A stretch of DNA of 64,000 nucleotides, taken from positions 1-64,000 of the forward strand of contig JADNRX010000281.1 of NCBI GenBank assembly GCA_015501595.1. The letters run 5' to 3'. The stretch is from Hymenopellis radicata (lineage: Eukaryota > Basidiomycota > Agaricomycetes > Agaricales > Physalacriaceae). The notes below the pieces were generated by a model. The model did no database searches. It was not told where the DNA came from and saw nothing but the letters and a program-made list of their open reading frames with translations. A program made the translations under genes and the position numbers. This document shows positions 22,399-34,716 of this stretch, in pieces; the stretch's first letter is position 1, and each line of letters opens with the position of its first letter.

Positions 22399-24080
22399 GG
22401 GCCCACAGAATTTAGCGGGAAGCCTAGCGTGCTTGCGGGAGTAGCGGGTAGCGGGGTAGCGGGAATTACTCCGGTCCTAGCGGTCGTAACGCTGTGACAT
22501 GCAAGACTCACTTGGGGTTATTTCGGTCACTTACCGCTACCAACTTGAATTCACGTAGTGCACACTATCCTCAACCTCTATATGTGTTCTCTACGACTGT
22601 CAGGACTCTGATACTATTCGTGCTTCATCATTCTGTCGACATTTTCCCTATTGATGTGACTAATCGCCCTGGTTTGATGGCCTCTCTCTGGCACTGCTCA
22701 TCTCCAGCCTAATACGTCTGTCTGGCTCGTTTGCCATCCGTTTAACTTCTACTGAGACGCTACGAGCACTCTACACTGACGAGTATCACTGGCATAAGTA
22801 AGGGTGGATGGCGAGGAAGCGCAAAAGAGACGTACTAGAAGGACTCCGAAACAGCGAGGGGCCACTGGTTACTGACGACCAAGCATACAGAATATGTCTT
22901 GCTTGATGAATTCTGGGCCCTGGCCGTCGATCTCCTCTTGACTGTGACTCAGTAAGAAAACCCCAATGTCGATGTGTCTTCGATGCTTCTAACAGGCTGA
23001 AGCATCCTTAATAATAATTCGAAGTCATAACAGGTATGTGAATGAGCGTGACATATATGTCTCGCTAGCGGGAATCGTAACTTGCTAGCGAGATGTCTCC
23101 TAGCGGGCTAACGGGACCGCTAGCGGGACGGTCGCGAGACCTAGCGGGGTGACGGGGTAGCGGGACCCGCTAGCGGGAAACCGCTACAGACACCTAGCGG
23201 GATTCATCGCTAGCGAGATCCAGATAGCGGGAGTACTAACATCATCTGATAGTCACTGCAGTGTGTCAGAACTCCAGCAGACACTCGAAGGACTCGTGCA
23301 CAAGTATTTACGAGTTGAAGATGAAGTGTGCTGCGTTGTTCAGGTTCGAAGACGACAAGTTGATACTCTTGTAAGTTCGAAGACGGTCTAGACTACACTG
23401 ACTTAGTTTTAGCAGCCATTTTCACAGCTACATTACGACCTATGTTTAAATTAACATTCAGGGTGTACACACAAGCAAGCCTGTCCGCGAAGCGGGGGTG
23501 AGTCTCAGGAACACGTCGGCCTGCAGAATGCAACTATACCGTCCTCTGTGCCCCGTGCAGACTTTCGGTTGCCACATATGTTCTGGTCCCGGCACTCACT
23601 TCAAGTTCTCCTCAGATCTATACACGGCGGAAAGTGCAAGGTACTCTTGAACTGCCAGTTGACTCTGTACTAGCGTCTACTGTGCGGGCTCAGATGTAAA
23701 TCGGTCCTCTGACCATTCTTGACACCTCCTCGTATCGAACATTGTATGGATGTGTGCGTATAGAACCTGCGTTGCCGGACATGCTTTGACCTGCATATCA
23801 GGCACCCTTTCTGTGATTTCGGAGCTGAGGGCTAAGACAATTGGCATACCTGGCCTCGAGGAAATCATACAGGAACAGTTTAATGCCTCAATATACATGT
23901 ATAGACGCGCCAAAAGGAGTGTAGACAAGTTGGTGAGGGTGTTCGCTGGTAACACGCAGTTACCCTGGTCCTAGCGGTAACCCTAACGAGAGCCTAGCGG
24001 TAACCCTAGCGAGCCTAGCGGGGTAGCGGGAACCGCTAGCGGTCGATCCCGCTAGGCTTCCCGCCACTTTCTATGTGCCC
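22399..24080. mobile_element. Non-autonomous hAT-like element rich in TAGCGGG
   Basis: It is flanked by the direct repeat GGCTAATCGG (22389-22398 and 24081-24090). The ends are imperfect inverted repeats: GGGCCCACAGAAT..GCGGGAAGCCTAGCG on the left matches the reverse complement of the right end (GGGCACATAGAAA..GCGGGAAGCCTAGCG). Dense copies of TAGCGGG/CTAGCGG fill both ends (22412-22480, 23960-24060) and a central block (23060-23240). No transposase is encoded. The target duplication is 8-10 bp depending on how the end is drawn. Confidence 0.7.
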
Positions 24081-24225
24081 GGCTAATCGGTAGAGTGTAA
24101 TTGCCGGTCCAATGCTGAGACAAAGACTCCGTCAAAGATATTTAGAGCCAAGCGCGCAGATAGTTCAGTCGCAAAGAGCGTCCTTCAATCGAAGTCATTC
24201 GCATATATATTTAGTGTAAGGGTAT

Positions 24226-24771
24226 CTATCGAGTGGGCTTCAGCTCAGCGATGAGCTGGCCAACGAGATGATTGGTAACGACGCCGTCTACCAGGAACTC
24301 GCCGCAAAACGGACACTCCGTCGGCAGACGTTTGTTCTTGGGTGTCTTGCGGTAGTGGGTGATGTGAGCCTTTGATAGGCGCTCGAAGCAGCCGTTGCAG
24401 TACGAGTGCCCACACTGGGCACTGTATGAAGTAATGAGCGAAGATCCGGAAGAGTGAATAAGAACGTACATTATTGCGGCGAGATATGTTTTGGAACACA
24501 ACGAGCACCTCAATGCCTTTTGGACGCGTTTAACGCGCTGCATTGTATGATGGAGTTGATTTTCAAGCTGAACTGCTCGCTGCTAACCGAAGGATGAGTG
24601 TACTCAAAGGAATGAGCAAGATGGAAACTTACTGCTTGCTCGCACTCGCGGATAACGGATAAGAGCTGAATGAAAGAAAGACTTGTAAGATGTCAAAGCC
24701 AGTAAAACATAGGGACTGACGCTGCGGTCACGAAGAGAGAAAGTGCTGCGAGTTGAACGTCGGAGGGACAT
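24226..24771 (-). CDS. RING-finger protein, family copy 1
   Basis: A short leftward gene starts at the ATG at 24771. An arginine/serine-rich first exon (MSLRRSTRSTFSLRDRS) is followed, after an intron (GTCAGT..ATTCAG), by LLSVIRECEQA, and after another (GTAAGT..GGTTAG) by QRAVQLENQLHHTM, a likely coiled coil. The RING follows: CSLC, an intron, QCGHSYCNGC, then ECPFC, giving the C3HC4 pattern. The protein ends LIAELKPTR. RING proteins usually act as ubiquitin ligases. It is transcribed away from the Plavaka transposase, about 0.25 kb from that gene's 5' end, and this pair is duplicated at 60.7-61.8 kb. Confidence 0.7.
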
Positions 24772-27245
24772 TGGACGATGATGGTCCTGTGATGGGTCGG
24801 TGAAAGACAAGGCTCCAGCCTTCTGGCTTTAAAGGACGGAGCCACGAGGCGAGTTCCTTTGTTCTCGAGGGGATGAAAGATGGGTGACGCGACTCTAGAT
24901 CTGCGCGAAGCTACTGGTATTCTTTTCTGTAGTCTTGACGTGTGTTGACTATCCTAGATACTACTACTTCGCTATCGATAATCAGAGAGCAAGAACTGTG
25001 TACGAATGACATGGCATCAGTCTGATGATATTAGGTTTAAAGATCCCGAAAACTTCGTTATTGACGCTAAAGGCTCCGAAGAGGTTATTGATGAAGATCA
25101 ACTGCTTCGCGCGTTACTTTGTCCGAAGCCAGCACTCTACCAAGACACTCGATGCCAGCTCGAATTCCTGCGATTGTCAATCCCGCTCCATACTTGAACA
25201 ACCAGAACGCACGGCGCCCGCTTCATGTTGTCGGACTGCACCGTCGGCCCCACGTGGATTCACCTACCCCAACGCCACTGACATCGACGTGTTTGCGTCC
25301 ATAGTAGGCCATGAGGCTGCACCGGACGCTGACAGCGGCGACCCCACTGCTGAACAGTCCGCTAACCCGACCACGGATATCACTGGCCTGTTGCAACGAT
25401 TGTCGTTGGGGACTCTTTCATCTGCCCGAGGCTCGGACACTATTCCACGGACGAGATTTCTCACCGCACTCGTCACCCGGCCACTAAAGATGTAAGTCGC
25501 ATAATAACATCTGTCTTTAAAATCTGACTTGTAGCCCCTAGGTTACCCGACCTGAACCCAAGCGCGTTGAGTCGAGTCGAACCGCTCTTACAGCGGCACT
25601 TCGCACGATCGAGTCGCTCCGCGACGCACTCCCATCGCTCCCTGCTACCTCTAGGTGTCGCTCCTTAGGTCCCGACGAAAGAGAAAGCCTTATCAGGCAA
25701 CTACAAGCAGTGACACGCCAAGGCCATGATCTGGAAGAAATCGTTACTCGACAAAACAGGGAGGAAGTTTTTGATTTAAGGGAAGAGGCAGACAAGGCTT
25801 TGGATGCATTGAAAGAGCACGCCGACCGTCTGGCGGTGTATCATGGCCTTCCGCTTTTCATTCATAGCAGTGAGTCTTTCATGACTAGCATAATGTTCGC
25901 ATGTCTAAATATTTCCCTTAAAGGTAGCAGCTTATCGTCTCTTCCTCTCAGTGAAGCTCCCGAAATCGTCCAGATCTCAGCAGCATTAGCTCTCATTGGC
26001 CGTTACTTCGGCCGCACCGGACGCGATTTCCTCGATTTGCTGATGAAATCGTTCAGATTCTTTGCCGAGGCTCTGGTGGGAGAACAATCCACTGCAGCTC
26101 AGCGAGAAGGAATTCATTCAATTCCGAAGACCTATGAGACTGTTGAGCGTATGCTTAGTCTTAATATCAAAACGGTTCCCTACGCCGTCTGCACTTCTTG
26201 CCACGTTCTCCACAAACCGGTGTATCGAGCGGGTTCATCATCAGCCCATTACCCCGAGCTTTGCGACGCAAAGGAGTTCTCTTCGGGACCGTGCAACACG
26301 GTCCTTACTCGTGATGGAAAAGCCGCTCAAGACGTTCGAGTATTACCCTTATCCCGTGTGGTTGGCTCGCCTAGCCAGCCTACCGGAGGTTGCTGCTTGG
26401 ACGCAACAATTCTATCTTGCAGCCACCAAGGAGGAACCAGAAGAAAAGCGGGATTTCGCAGACGGTTCCTTTGTGCGAAAATTCCAATGCGCTCTCAAAA
26501 ACTCTTCATCCGGGAGCGTGGAAGGGAGGACCGCTTCCTCCACTCGATGAACGTTGACTTCTTCAACATCGAGGGCAACCGTATTCGTGGTCCTGTCCGC
26601 TCCATGGGCGTCATTTCCGTGCTCACCTACAACATTCCTGGCTCTCATCACGATGACCCGGCCTACATCTATATTCCTGGACTCATCCCAGGGATCACCG
26701 AACCCAGGGCCGTCCTTGCCCATATTCGACATTACCTTGTGCCATTCCTGGAAGACCTCAAGATTGCATATATAAGAGGAATCCACATCTCTCCCTTACC
26801 GTCTGCAGCGGAAGGTCGCTTATTCCGCTCTGCCTTGGCGGTGGTCGTGTGTGATCGCAAAGCGGCTGTTAGCGTTGGGGGATTCACCGACGTGACCTCC
26901 AACATCTTCTGCGTTCAGTGCCAGCTTCAAGGCCAACGGCACGTCCTAGAGACCGATGATCGCCTCTTCATCCCCTGTGATCACAACACTATGCGCCGAA
27001 ACGCCGAGAAATGGGAAAAGCAGCCAACATTGGAGGATGCATTGGCTTTCGCTAAGAAAGTCGGTTCGCGTTCGTCTGCTTTCTGGATCTTGCCTTACTG
27101 GAACCCGGTGGAGCAGCTTGTGGTTGATCCTATGCATGTCTGGTCGCGCGTTTGTGAATGTTTCACCAGACAGGCCCTTCGCTTCGAGGCCTCAAAGGAG
27201 GACAAGGAAATACCAAGTGCGTCAGGAAAAAGGCACGGACCCATT

Positions 27246-27661
27246 TAGAGCATGCCACGAGTCTAAACCCGGGTCTGGCGGGTCGAGTTTGCGCGAGTTT
27301 GCATATCTGAAGTCCGGACTTGCGACTTGTCTCAAACTCGCGAGTCGTGGGTCTAAAACTCGCGAGTTTGCGAGTTTTTGACGAGTTTTGAGCTATAACC
27401 CACTCATATCCCCTTCAACTGAGGTCAAACTAGTGCAAACATCATCTCTACAGCCTATTGCAACTCTGTTGGATCATATTCATATGTATAACACAGTTTA
27501 TATGCATAATATTATATCTTAACTGACTACCGAAACCTGCGCAAGTACTTGCAGAATCCTCCAACCTCAAACCTGCGACTTGCGCGAACCCGGGTCGCGA
27601 GTCGCGAGTCGCAGGTTACCTGCGAGTTACCTGCGCTGGCCAAAACTCGTGGCATGCTCTA
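27246..27661. mobile_element. hAT-type MITE 1 (416 bp), inside the transposase gene
   Basis: Perfect 17-bp inverted repeats (TAGAGCATGCCACGAGT) are flanked by the exact 8-bp duplication GACCCATT (27238-27245 and 27662-27669). The interior is built from variants of CTCGCGAGT and GCGAGT. TAGNG ends and 8-bp duplications are the mark of the hAT superfamily. It contains no gene. Confidence 0.95.
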
Positions 27662-28289
27662 GACCCATTGCGTTTGTATACCCTTTCCATGTTCCGACTA
27701 GGCAGTCGGCGGAAGCTGCTGACAAGGACCCTGATGATATGATTGACATTGACGAAGATGATGCTGATGACGAACTACCAATCAAAGAGGTTCTGTCTGC
27801 GACAGTGGAGCCTGAGCCGTTGTCTCACGCTGAAGAGGCATTGCGCCAACAGAATTTCAACGAGATCACGAGTTCGTCGAAGGGGTGAAGGCCAAAGATG
27901 TCCTAGACTTTCATCGGCGCTTGATGGCTGGGTTAGAAGGGGACCTTGATGCAGCAGTGAAAAAACTCGAGCATGCGTTGGAGAAGCAGAGTATGCACCA
28001 CGCCCTCAAGTTCGTGTGTGCTGATCTCAATTGTCTTCCTTCAACTGGAACAGGACGCGACGCGACCAAAGCCGTCTACGCACAGAGCTTGGCCTCTTGG
28101 GTCAGTCATTAAGTTTCGGGAAAGTGAAAGCTTACTGATTCCTGTGGTCACTTAGCGGAAGACGATGCCCATCCCTCCCCTTCAATGGGTCGACTTTTCA
28201 AGCCGCGAAGCTCGAGAGCGGATTCAACAAGTGATACGTGAAATCATCACGCCCTCTTGGATGGGAAGTGTTCCTCATGACTTCGGTAC

Positions 28290-29159
28290 TAGAGTTTACA
28301 AGTCCAGTTGCAAGGACTGCAAAAGACCGCCAACCGGACCGGACTGCAACCGGTTAGGACCGATTTTGAGATGGACCGGTTGGCGGTTGCAACCGGTTGC
28401 GGTTGGCGGTCCGGAGCATATCTAGAATTATCTGCAACCGGGTCGGACCGGTTGGGACCGGTTGCAACCGCTTTTTGGCTTAAAATGAGTACATATGCTA
28501 GATTATGGGCTACACATTGGTTTTCGGACTTAGGTGTGAGTGTACGAAATGTAGAGCGGTGAATTCTGCACCGGATAGTGTCCGGGTCGATATTTGTAGA
28601 GGCCATAACACCTGAGTAATCAATAAAATACAGTTGAAATTACGCTAAATCGCGTTTTATTGCCTAATTTAGTCATGAACTGCTATCCGATTTAAATTCC
28701 ATTAAATCCAGCTCTCAAAACCGAACATTTCACTCTCTGGAAGTATGATATTTCATGCAGTATTGGTTGCAGCAGCAGCAGATGTCTACTAGATATCCGA
28801 TCATGTCCTAATTTGGCCTACTCTGTAGACTGAACAGAATGCAAAAGTGCTCAGAATGACTCCGTACACTGTTCTTCTATTATTGAAGCTGTCTCTCACT
28901 GTATGTATCTGACTATGGTGTAGACTAATGTAACCTTTTGAGTAATCGTGTCCGGTCCGGACTGGTCTCAACCGGTTGCGACTGATAGTGGTCGCGACCG
29001 GTTCAGACCGGTCTTAGGACTGCGGTTGCACCCGGTTGCTTCTCCGGACCGGTTGCGGTCCCGGTTGCTCAAAAAATGGTAAGTTTAGGACCGGTTGCGG
29101 TTGCCAGTCTTTCCAAATTGGGGTGCCGCAACCGGACCCAACCGGACTTGTAAACTCTA
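28290..29159. mobile_element. hAT-type MITE 2 (870 bp), inside the transposase gene
   Basis: The inverted repeats TAGAGTTTACAAGTCC(A/G)GTTG (one mismatch) are flanked by the exact 8-bp duplication TTCGGTAC (28282-28289 and 29160-29167). Both ends are filled with CCGGTTGC-type palindromic words (28320-28470 and 28950-29150); the AT-rich middle is non-coding. It is unrelated in sequence to MITE 1 but has the same design. Confidence 0.95.
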
Positions 29160-30439
29160 TTCGGTACTGCCACTGCTGGGACACTGAAAGCGTATCAGTG
29201 GCGCATTCTCTGGACAACACATATTCCTCTCGCACTGGTCAGTCTTTGGAGTGAACAGAGCCCGATTCACTCCGATATTCCGGACGCCCTTCTTCTCAAA
29301 ACATGCATGCATTTCTCCGCTACCGGGCTGCTCATCTACAAACGTGTAGTCACTACGACTTCGGGCTCCAAATTACGTTCCCATCTCAAAGCCCACATGG
29401 ACGGCCTTAAGGTTTTGTTTCCTGGTATAGGCGTACCGTCATATCATCATACTCTCCACGTCCCGGATTTCATGCCGTTATTCGCAGCACCAAAAAACTG
29501 GTGGTGTTATCCATTCGAGCGGCTCATAGGAAAGCTTCAGCGCATGAGGCATAACCACAAGTACGGTGAGTATCATTGGTCTGCACGAAAGCTCTAGTCT
29601 GACTACCAGATTGGCTTAGGTCAACTCGAGAGAACTCTTTTCCATACTTGGTACGGGGCATCGATGTTCCGCCAATGGCTGACTCGGATGGATGCACCTC
29701 CGTTTGTCCAGGCAGTGTGTGCATCGTTCCAGCAAGTCTTTGGAACTCGAACAGGCGAGTCGAGTCCATTCCTGAAGTCTCGTCTATCCGCATTGGACGC
29801 CTTGGCGAATGGTGCAGATGTAGAATGTTCTTGCCGCGTCGTCCACAATGGGCTTTTTTACACACAACCCTCGACTCATCTCGGCAATAGTCTGGTCATG
29901 ATTAAAGACGACAGTGGCTCGGCGTTTCCCGGTCAGATTCAACATATATTTCGGGAGCCGTCAAATGCGCAGATTTACCTCGCGATCAAGCGCCTTCTAC
30001 CTTTGCAGCAAGCCGATCCGTTCGCTGCATTCACTGATATTCCTGCTCGTGCCTGTGCAGGTTATCACGACGTGCTTGAAAAAGTGCCACTCGAAGCCGT
30101 TCTATGCCACTATGCGCGATGGGATGTAACGCCTGAAATGTGCTTTATTATGAGTCTCGACAAGGTGATGCGCATAGACTAAGTAGACGTGGGCTCTTCT
30201 GACCTTTGCTTAGGATTGAGTGTATGAACGTCATCAACCCAGGTGCTACGTACTGTTACTTACTACTTCCACTTGTTCGTACTTCGCGTGGCTGTCTAGC
30301 TCATGTTGACGGCCGCCATCAGTGTATACGTACTGTAGCGAGTACTAGTCTCTCTTTCTCGTTACCGAGTTTACTTGAAAATGTTCTTATTTACTGCCCA
30401 CCAATAATAGTTACATTCTTGAAAACGCGCCATCCTCTC

Positions 30440-32069
30440 CTAACCAACGCTTACTATAGGCTTGTCCTGAGTGTTTTGCATTGTGAGAGTCTCAAACCCC
30501 GTCTCAGACATTTGGAACATGGAGGCCTGCTGGTTGAACCACACCACTGAGCCTCGACCATTTCCCTCTGCCCAATCCTCTTCCGAAACCTCAGGCCTTC
30601 GTGGAATAGGGATTTCGATGTCTATAGAGTAAATTTGAATGATTTCTGCCATGGACGAGTGTTGGAACGCACCCTTAAGATCGACGTTGAAGTGAAAGAA
30701 AAGAGAGGAGGGGTATAGCAAAAATACTCCGGGTGGAAGTTCAACACATATACCAGCCTCCCAGATAACTAGCCACACCATTTCCCGATGATTAAACCAG
30801 CCTTTGTAGGGTTCAGCTCACTTTTAAAGGATAGCAGCTCTGGGCTTACCATAAACGAAGACAATACATATTCCAAGTGCGAGGTTTTTAGTGTCTACCT
30901 GCGGGTCACAATGAACGCGCTTTACCCCGGCCCTTACCGAGTTCAAACACCAGTTCCAATACATTATAATAAAGGCCAAATTGAGGGGATATTCAGTGCT
31001 TTTTCTCCATGTACTCTTTACAGTCTTGGAAGCGCTGCGCCACGCTGGGGAAGTGCTCCACCAGAAGGTGGTTTGCAATCCTGCTTGACACCTACGACTA
31101 AAGTACTGCGCTGAGGGCGCGCGGACGGGGGAGTAAGGAATGAGGCGGTCTGCCCAGTCGGGAAATGGAATCTCAGATACGTCGCATCGGCAGCGACGGG
31201 GACGACTTGCGGACTGGCATCGACCAACAATGTCCTCCCAGCGAAATATCCAAGTCTCGCGATCGGCAGGTACTTGCCTGTGGGCGAAACTCGATGGACG
31301 CAGATGCTGATGCAGACCTGACTGGAGCAGGCAGCTATGGACCGCGCCTGGAAGACGGCACACACAACCGCACATTTGCATGGTTGAGGGATCAGAGAAG
31401 CGAATCGGAGGCACAATTCGCGCGTCGGGAGTAGAAGTACTTACCGTTGAACTCGAGAGTGTAGACGAGCCTGCGTTTCGGGGGATTCAGGCCATGGATG
31501 AGGCAACCAAAGGAGACAACGAACTGGAGTAGTTTCCTTAAGTAGGCGGGGATGAAAATGATATTCATGAGCGTTCCCGAGCGCGCGTTGACCCATGACG
31601 CTCGTTGCAGCGCGCTCTAACATTCGCAGAGGGGGCCAACGAACGACTCTGCCCAATTGAGAGAAGACAATGTTAGACATGTCGGGTCGGCAAAACATCA
31701 TGTCGAAAGGTAGGTAAAAGTCAACGTGACTGGATTCAGGCAGCTTCGTACTGCGCGTGAAAGACGGCGCATCGTGGACAGCACAATTGCAACGGTTGAG
31801 GGAGGAGCCACGGGCCATTTCGAGCGGTGAAAGGAAGGATGTAGAGAGGAACCAGCGTGTTGAGGATTTCGGGCCGTTGATGAGGTAGGCAAACAGGACA
31901 TATATATGTTCAATTGTACACGTAGAGCCTTGAAAGAGTGGTACGGCTGGTGGCCTTCTTCTTCGTCCTCTTCTTCTGAATCCTCTACCTGCGCCTCCGC
32001 ATCCAGAAACCTCACCATAGTCTGTTGAACGGTGAATACCAATAATGGCAGCACGAGGTTACGCACCAT
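30440..32069 (-). CDS. 2OG-Fe(II) oxygenase-like protein (agaric family)
   Basis: The distal half is clear. One exon ending at 30850 has VKRVHCDPQVDTKNLALG, an H-x-D-like metal motif, then IVFVYG. A 48-nt intron (30802-30849) leads into the last exon (30440-30801), with WFNHREMVWLVIWEAG, VELPPGVFLLYPSSLFFHFN (distal histidine) and GRGSVVWFNQ near the end. This arrangement fits the large agaric family of oxygenase-fold proteins, of which some relatives (TET/JBP type) oxidise methylated bases; I cannot say that this one does. The 5' part (31100-32069) starts with ATG at 32069 and an acidic stretch (EDSEEEDEEE), but its exons are not resolved and it may be damaged. The first exon and promoter are duplicated at 56530-56800. 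Confidence 0.55.
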
Positions 32070-32229
32070 AGTTGGCCTTACAGCAATACAACTAGAATGG
32101 TGAGCACGTTAGCGCCCGAACGACACGATGTGAAGACAAGAACAATCTCATTGAAAGGTGAAATGGATCGCCTCCCTCCCCTTCTGTTTTCCACTACCAG
32201 CGTTGGCACATTAATAGAATTCTGAAAGC

Positions 32230-32400
32230 ATGAAGCAAGAGAGAAAATCGTGAGAATTGATTGCCTGTTTAATCAGTACCCCGCTAAACAGCTTGTCCAC
32301 CCATTTTGGACCACTTTATGACGGGCAAGGAAATATTTTCTCACGCTTTCTGCCCTTGCTTCTTACCTCTGCATGGGCGCGATCACTGCATCTTTCACTG
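32230..32400 (-). repeat. Dispersed repeat R3, partial copy 2
   Basis: This short segment (AATTGATTGCCTGTTTAATC through CGGGCAAGGAAATA) matches the other R3 copies and lies directly next to the oxygenase 5' flank, an arrangement repeated at 56.8 kb. Confidence 0.7.
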
Positions 32401-33473
32401 TTTGCTCCCAATGCAGCCTGAACTCCAGCTCGACAACGTCTCCACGGCCGACGGTCCTGACATCAAAATGCTGCGCGGCCTATCATTAACCGATGATCCT
32501 GGCCTGAGGTGGCCGCACCAAGTGAGATTTGAAGTACGTCTCTTCTTCGTTTTCCTGTAGGAACGGAATGACCTACCCCGGCCTCAGGAAATAAAACGTC
32601 GCCTTGGCGAGCGTAAGGCGCTTGTTCTCTTCTCCAAGTTGAAAGCCATGGACAAGGCAGACAAAGGGTGGAGGGCTAAGGCGATTTGCACGGTGTGTAC
32701 TTTTGTCCCTTGAGATATTCTTACCGAGTTCGTACAGAAATGCAGAGACCCTCAGTTTAAGCCCAATTTCACCTTTGTCTGCCCGTGTCGGTTTGTGCTC
32801 CATGCTGTATGTACAGCGATCGTTTTATTCGGTATGCTGATACTCAGCGGCCTTCAGTCTTGTCTTGATGGATGTCGTCGTCAGTCGCATTGTAAGGCTT
32901 AGTAAACGTACAAGAGAGGCGTGTTTTACATTGATTCTAGGTCCTGTTTGCCCCCAAGTCGATCAAGTGGGAGGCTTTCAGATGGTTCACCTAAACTGGG
33001 TGTCTGCAGATCCAAACAAGCCGTCGTCAAAAAAATTCGCAATCAGCGGTTTCTCAAGAAAACTGTCAGTCCCGAAAAGGAACGGGCTTACATCCAGCTT
33101 GCCACCAAGAAATACAAACACCTTGTCGATAGACGGCCAGAGCCACCACAGCATAAGCGGCCACAGGGCCAGATCCTGCCTGGTTTGCAGCAAGGCAAAT
33201 CGGAAGGATGACCGCTTCTCGTGCCTTTGGCAGCTTACCGCATCAACGTCCACCTCCGTCTCCCCCCAACTGGAGCTATTCACCTTCGGAGGAGGACCCA
33301 GCGACTCAGAAGTCATGTCTGTTGACGACGATGACGACGATGAAGCGAGCGAAGGTGATAGCAATGATGCAGAGGATCGAAAGAAGTGGCAGGAGCTATT
33401 AGCATCAAAGCGGATGGACGTGTCGAAATATGTAGAAAGGTGTGGCCCTAACGCGCTGGTTTACGGCCACTAG
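32400..33473 (+). pseudogene. Degenerate multi-exon hypothetical gene
   Basis: Rightward coding-like pieces are separated by intron-like gaps: an exon with DNVSTADGPDIKMLRGL, one with RRLGERKALVLFSKLKAMDKA, a cysteine-containing exon (FTFVCPCRFVLH), and a basic/serine-rich tail followed by a long acidic run (VDDDDDDEASEGDSNDAED) ending GPNALVYGH at 33473. Two frames compete at 32950-33400, so it is probably broken. The family is unknown. Confidence 0.35.
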
Positions 33474-33479
33474 CATCCC

Positions 33480-34031
33480 TGGCTCGGGTGAATGGTTTGG
33501 GGAGGGTGGATCAAGGAGATTTTGAGGTGTACGGGAGATTGTTTTTTTTTAATGATTCAGAGCTTGAGAGGTGATGGAGCCCTGTTTCCTTGTTGTATGT
33601 CGTACATTCTACATCTTGTATTTTCAAGTCGGACAAATCTCTGATCCATTATAGCTTTACCTCCCTCTGTGCGTGCTTGTCTGGTTGGCCTCCTTTTCAA
33701 TGTTCGGCCGTCGTACCGTTCATGCTCACTTGATGGCCGGTTCGCAGGTTTATCTCGCATGTTGTAGTGACATTTGAAAATTGCTTGGACTATGTCTGGT
33801 CGGTCTTGAGAGATGGTTAGATGCTCAATTATTCCGGTCCGTCCGTCCGTTCGTTTGGTCGGCAATTTGTAATTACACGGATGCCTTGTTTTGGTAGTAT
33901 CAATTGAAAGTCCGCCGAGCGCCTGTTCCCCGACGTCGAGCGGGGTCTTGAGCGTAATTCTACAGACCGTTCCGCGTATATTCTAACAAACACTACTCAA
34001 CTGTCTTTACTACCTTATTATTTATTAAACA
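33480..34031. other. No gene seen
   Basis: There is one leftward 102-codon basic frame (33865-33557) without other support, and otherwise nothing recognisable. Confidence 0.4.
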
Positions 34032-34716
34032 ATGAGCTTTAATCCCCTTGTAAGGCTACTTCTAGCTCCATTCTCTATATGCTGACTTTTTCAAGGACCT
34101 ACTTGCTGGCTGTGCGGCAGACGAGCTCAACACACGCAAAGATGGTGACCACAACCCACTTCCACGCGACCACGGCCCCGACAACATGACCTTGCAAGAG
34201 TACAGTCCACCTTCGGCTATGTATGATGACGAGTATCGTACGGCTCCCCCGCGACAAAAAAAGAGCCAAAACTTCGCTGGAATGGGCGTATTTCGTCTGG
34301 ACACACCCTCCAAGCCGCCACAGCCATCACGCCCTGCATCGCACATTCCCGCTCTGGCCAGTCCTCCATCTGCAAATCCAGTCACCCCACGGGCAGGACC
34401 AATGCCGGGCATTCCAGTCTACACCCCCATCCATCCTCCACCACACATGATGTATACCTTGCCTCCATCATTCAGCCCCTCCGTGCAAAGCTATTCGCCA
34501 ACTCCGAGTCGCGCTCACCCTCCTCCCCGTGACCGCTCCGTAACACCGCCACTATCGGCTCCGACTCTGTCGAGTAAGCGCGAGGCTTCTAGGTCCCCAC
34601 AGAAAAAGCGAGACCCGAAGCGGAATAAGAGTCAGAAGCAGGCTGAAAAGGACACAAAGGTTGCGAAGGAGTTGATGGATTTGGATCCCACCGCGGCCGA
34701 GTTTGGTCATCACTGA
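34032..34716 (+). CDS. Proline/serine-rich hypothetical protein, 212 aa
   Basis: A six-codon first exon (34032-34049) is joined over a 46-nt intron (34050-34095, GTAAGG..TTCAAG, with an ideal CTGAC branch site) to a 621-nt exon ending at 34716, in phase 0. The central two thirds are rich in proline and serine (PSKPPQPSRP, PIHPPPHMMY). The C-terminus is strongly basic (KREASRSPQKKRDPKRNKSQ) and then acidic (ELMDLDPTAAEFGHH), so a disordered nuclear protein is likely. The family is not recognised. The gene appears intact. Confidence 0.6.

Larger units (their letters stand above)
25006..30182 (+). pseudogene. Plavaka/CACTA-type (tnp2-like) transposase, disrupted
   Basis: The core domains are visible in order: YYPYPVWLARLASLPEV (about 26340), MNVDFFNIEGNRI and VISVLTYNIP (about 26550-26640), IPGLIPGITEPRAVLAHI, the acidic VVVCDRKAAVSVGGF, SSAFWILPYWNPVEQLVVDPMHVW (about 27080-27140), then after the insertions KLRSHLKAHMDGLKVLFPG, HTLHVPDFMPLF, WWCYPFERLIGKLQ, and a long C-terminal part stopping at 30182. 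Frames change at about 26300 and again at about 26500, as in two opposing indels. Two MITEs (27246-27661 and 28290-29159) sit in coding sequence. The N-terminus before 25700 is unclear because of competing frames and an intron near 25495-25540. It must once have cut DNA at the ends of a CACTA-like element; those ends were not found. Confidence 0.8.

Noticed and set aside
30440..31100. Naming the oxygenase-like gene as a TET/JBP 5-methylcytosine oxidase
   Set aside because: Only the metal motifs and family-like segments are visible; substrate-specific features cannot be judged by eye.
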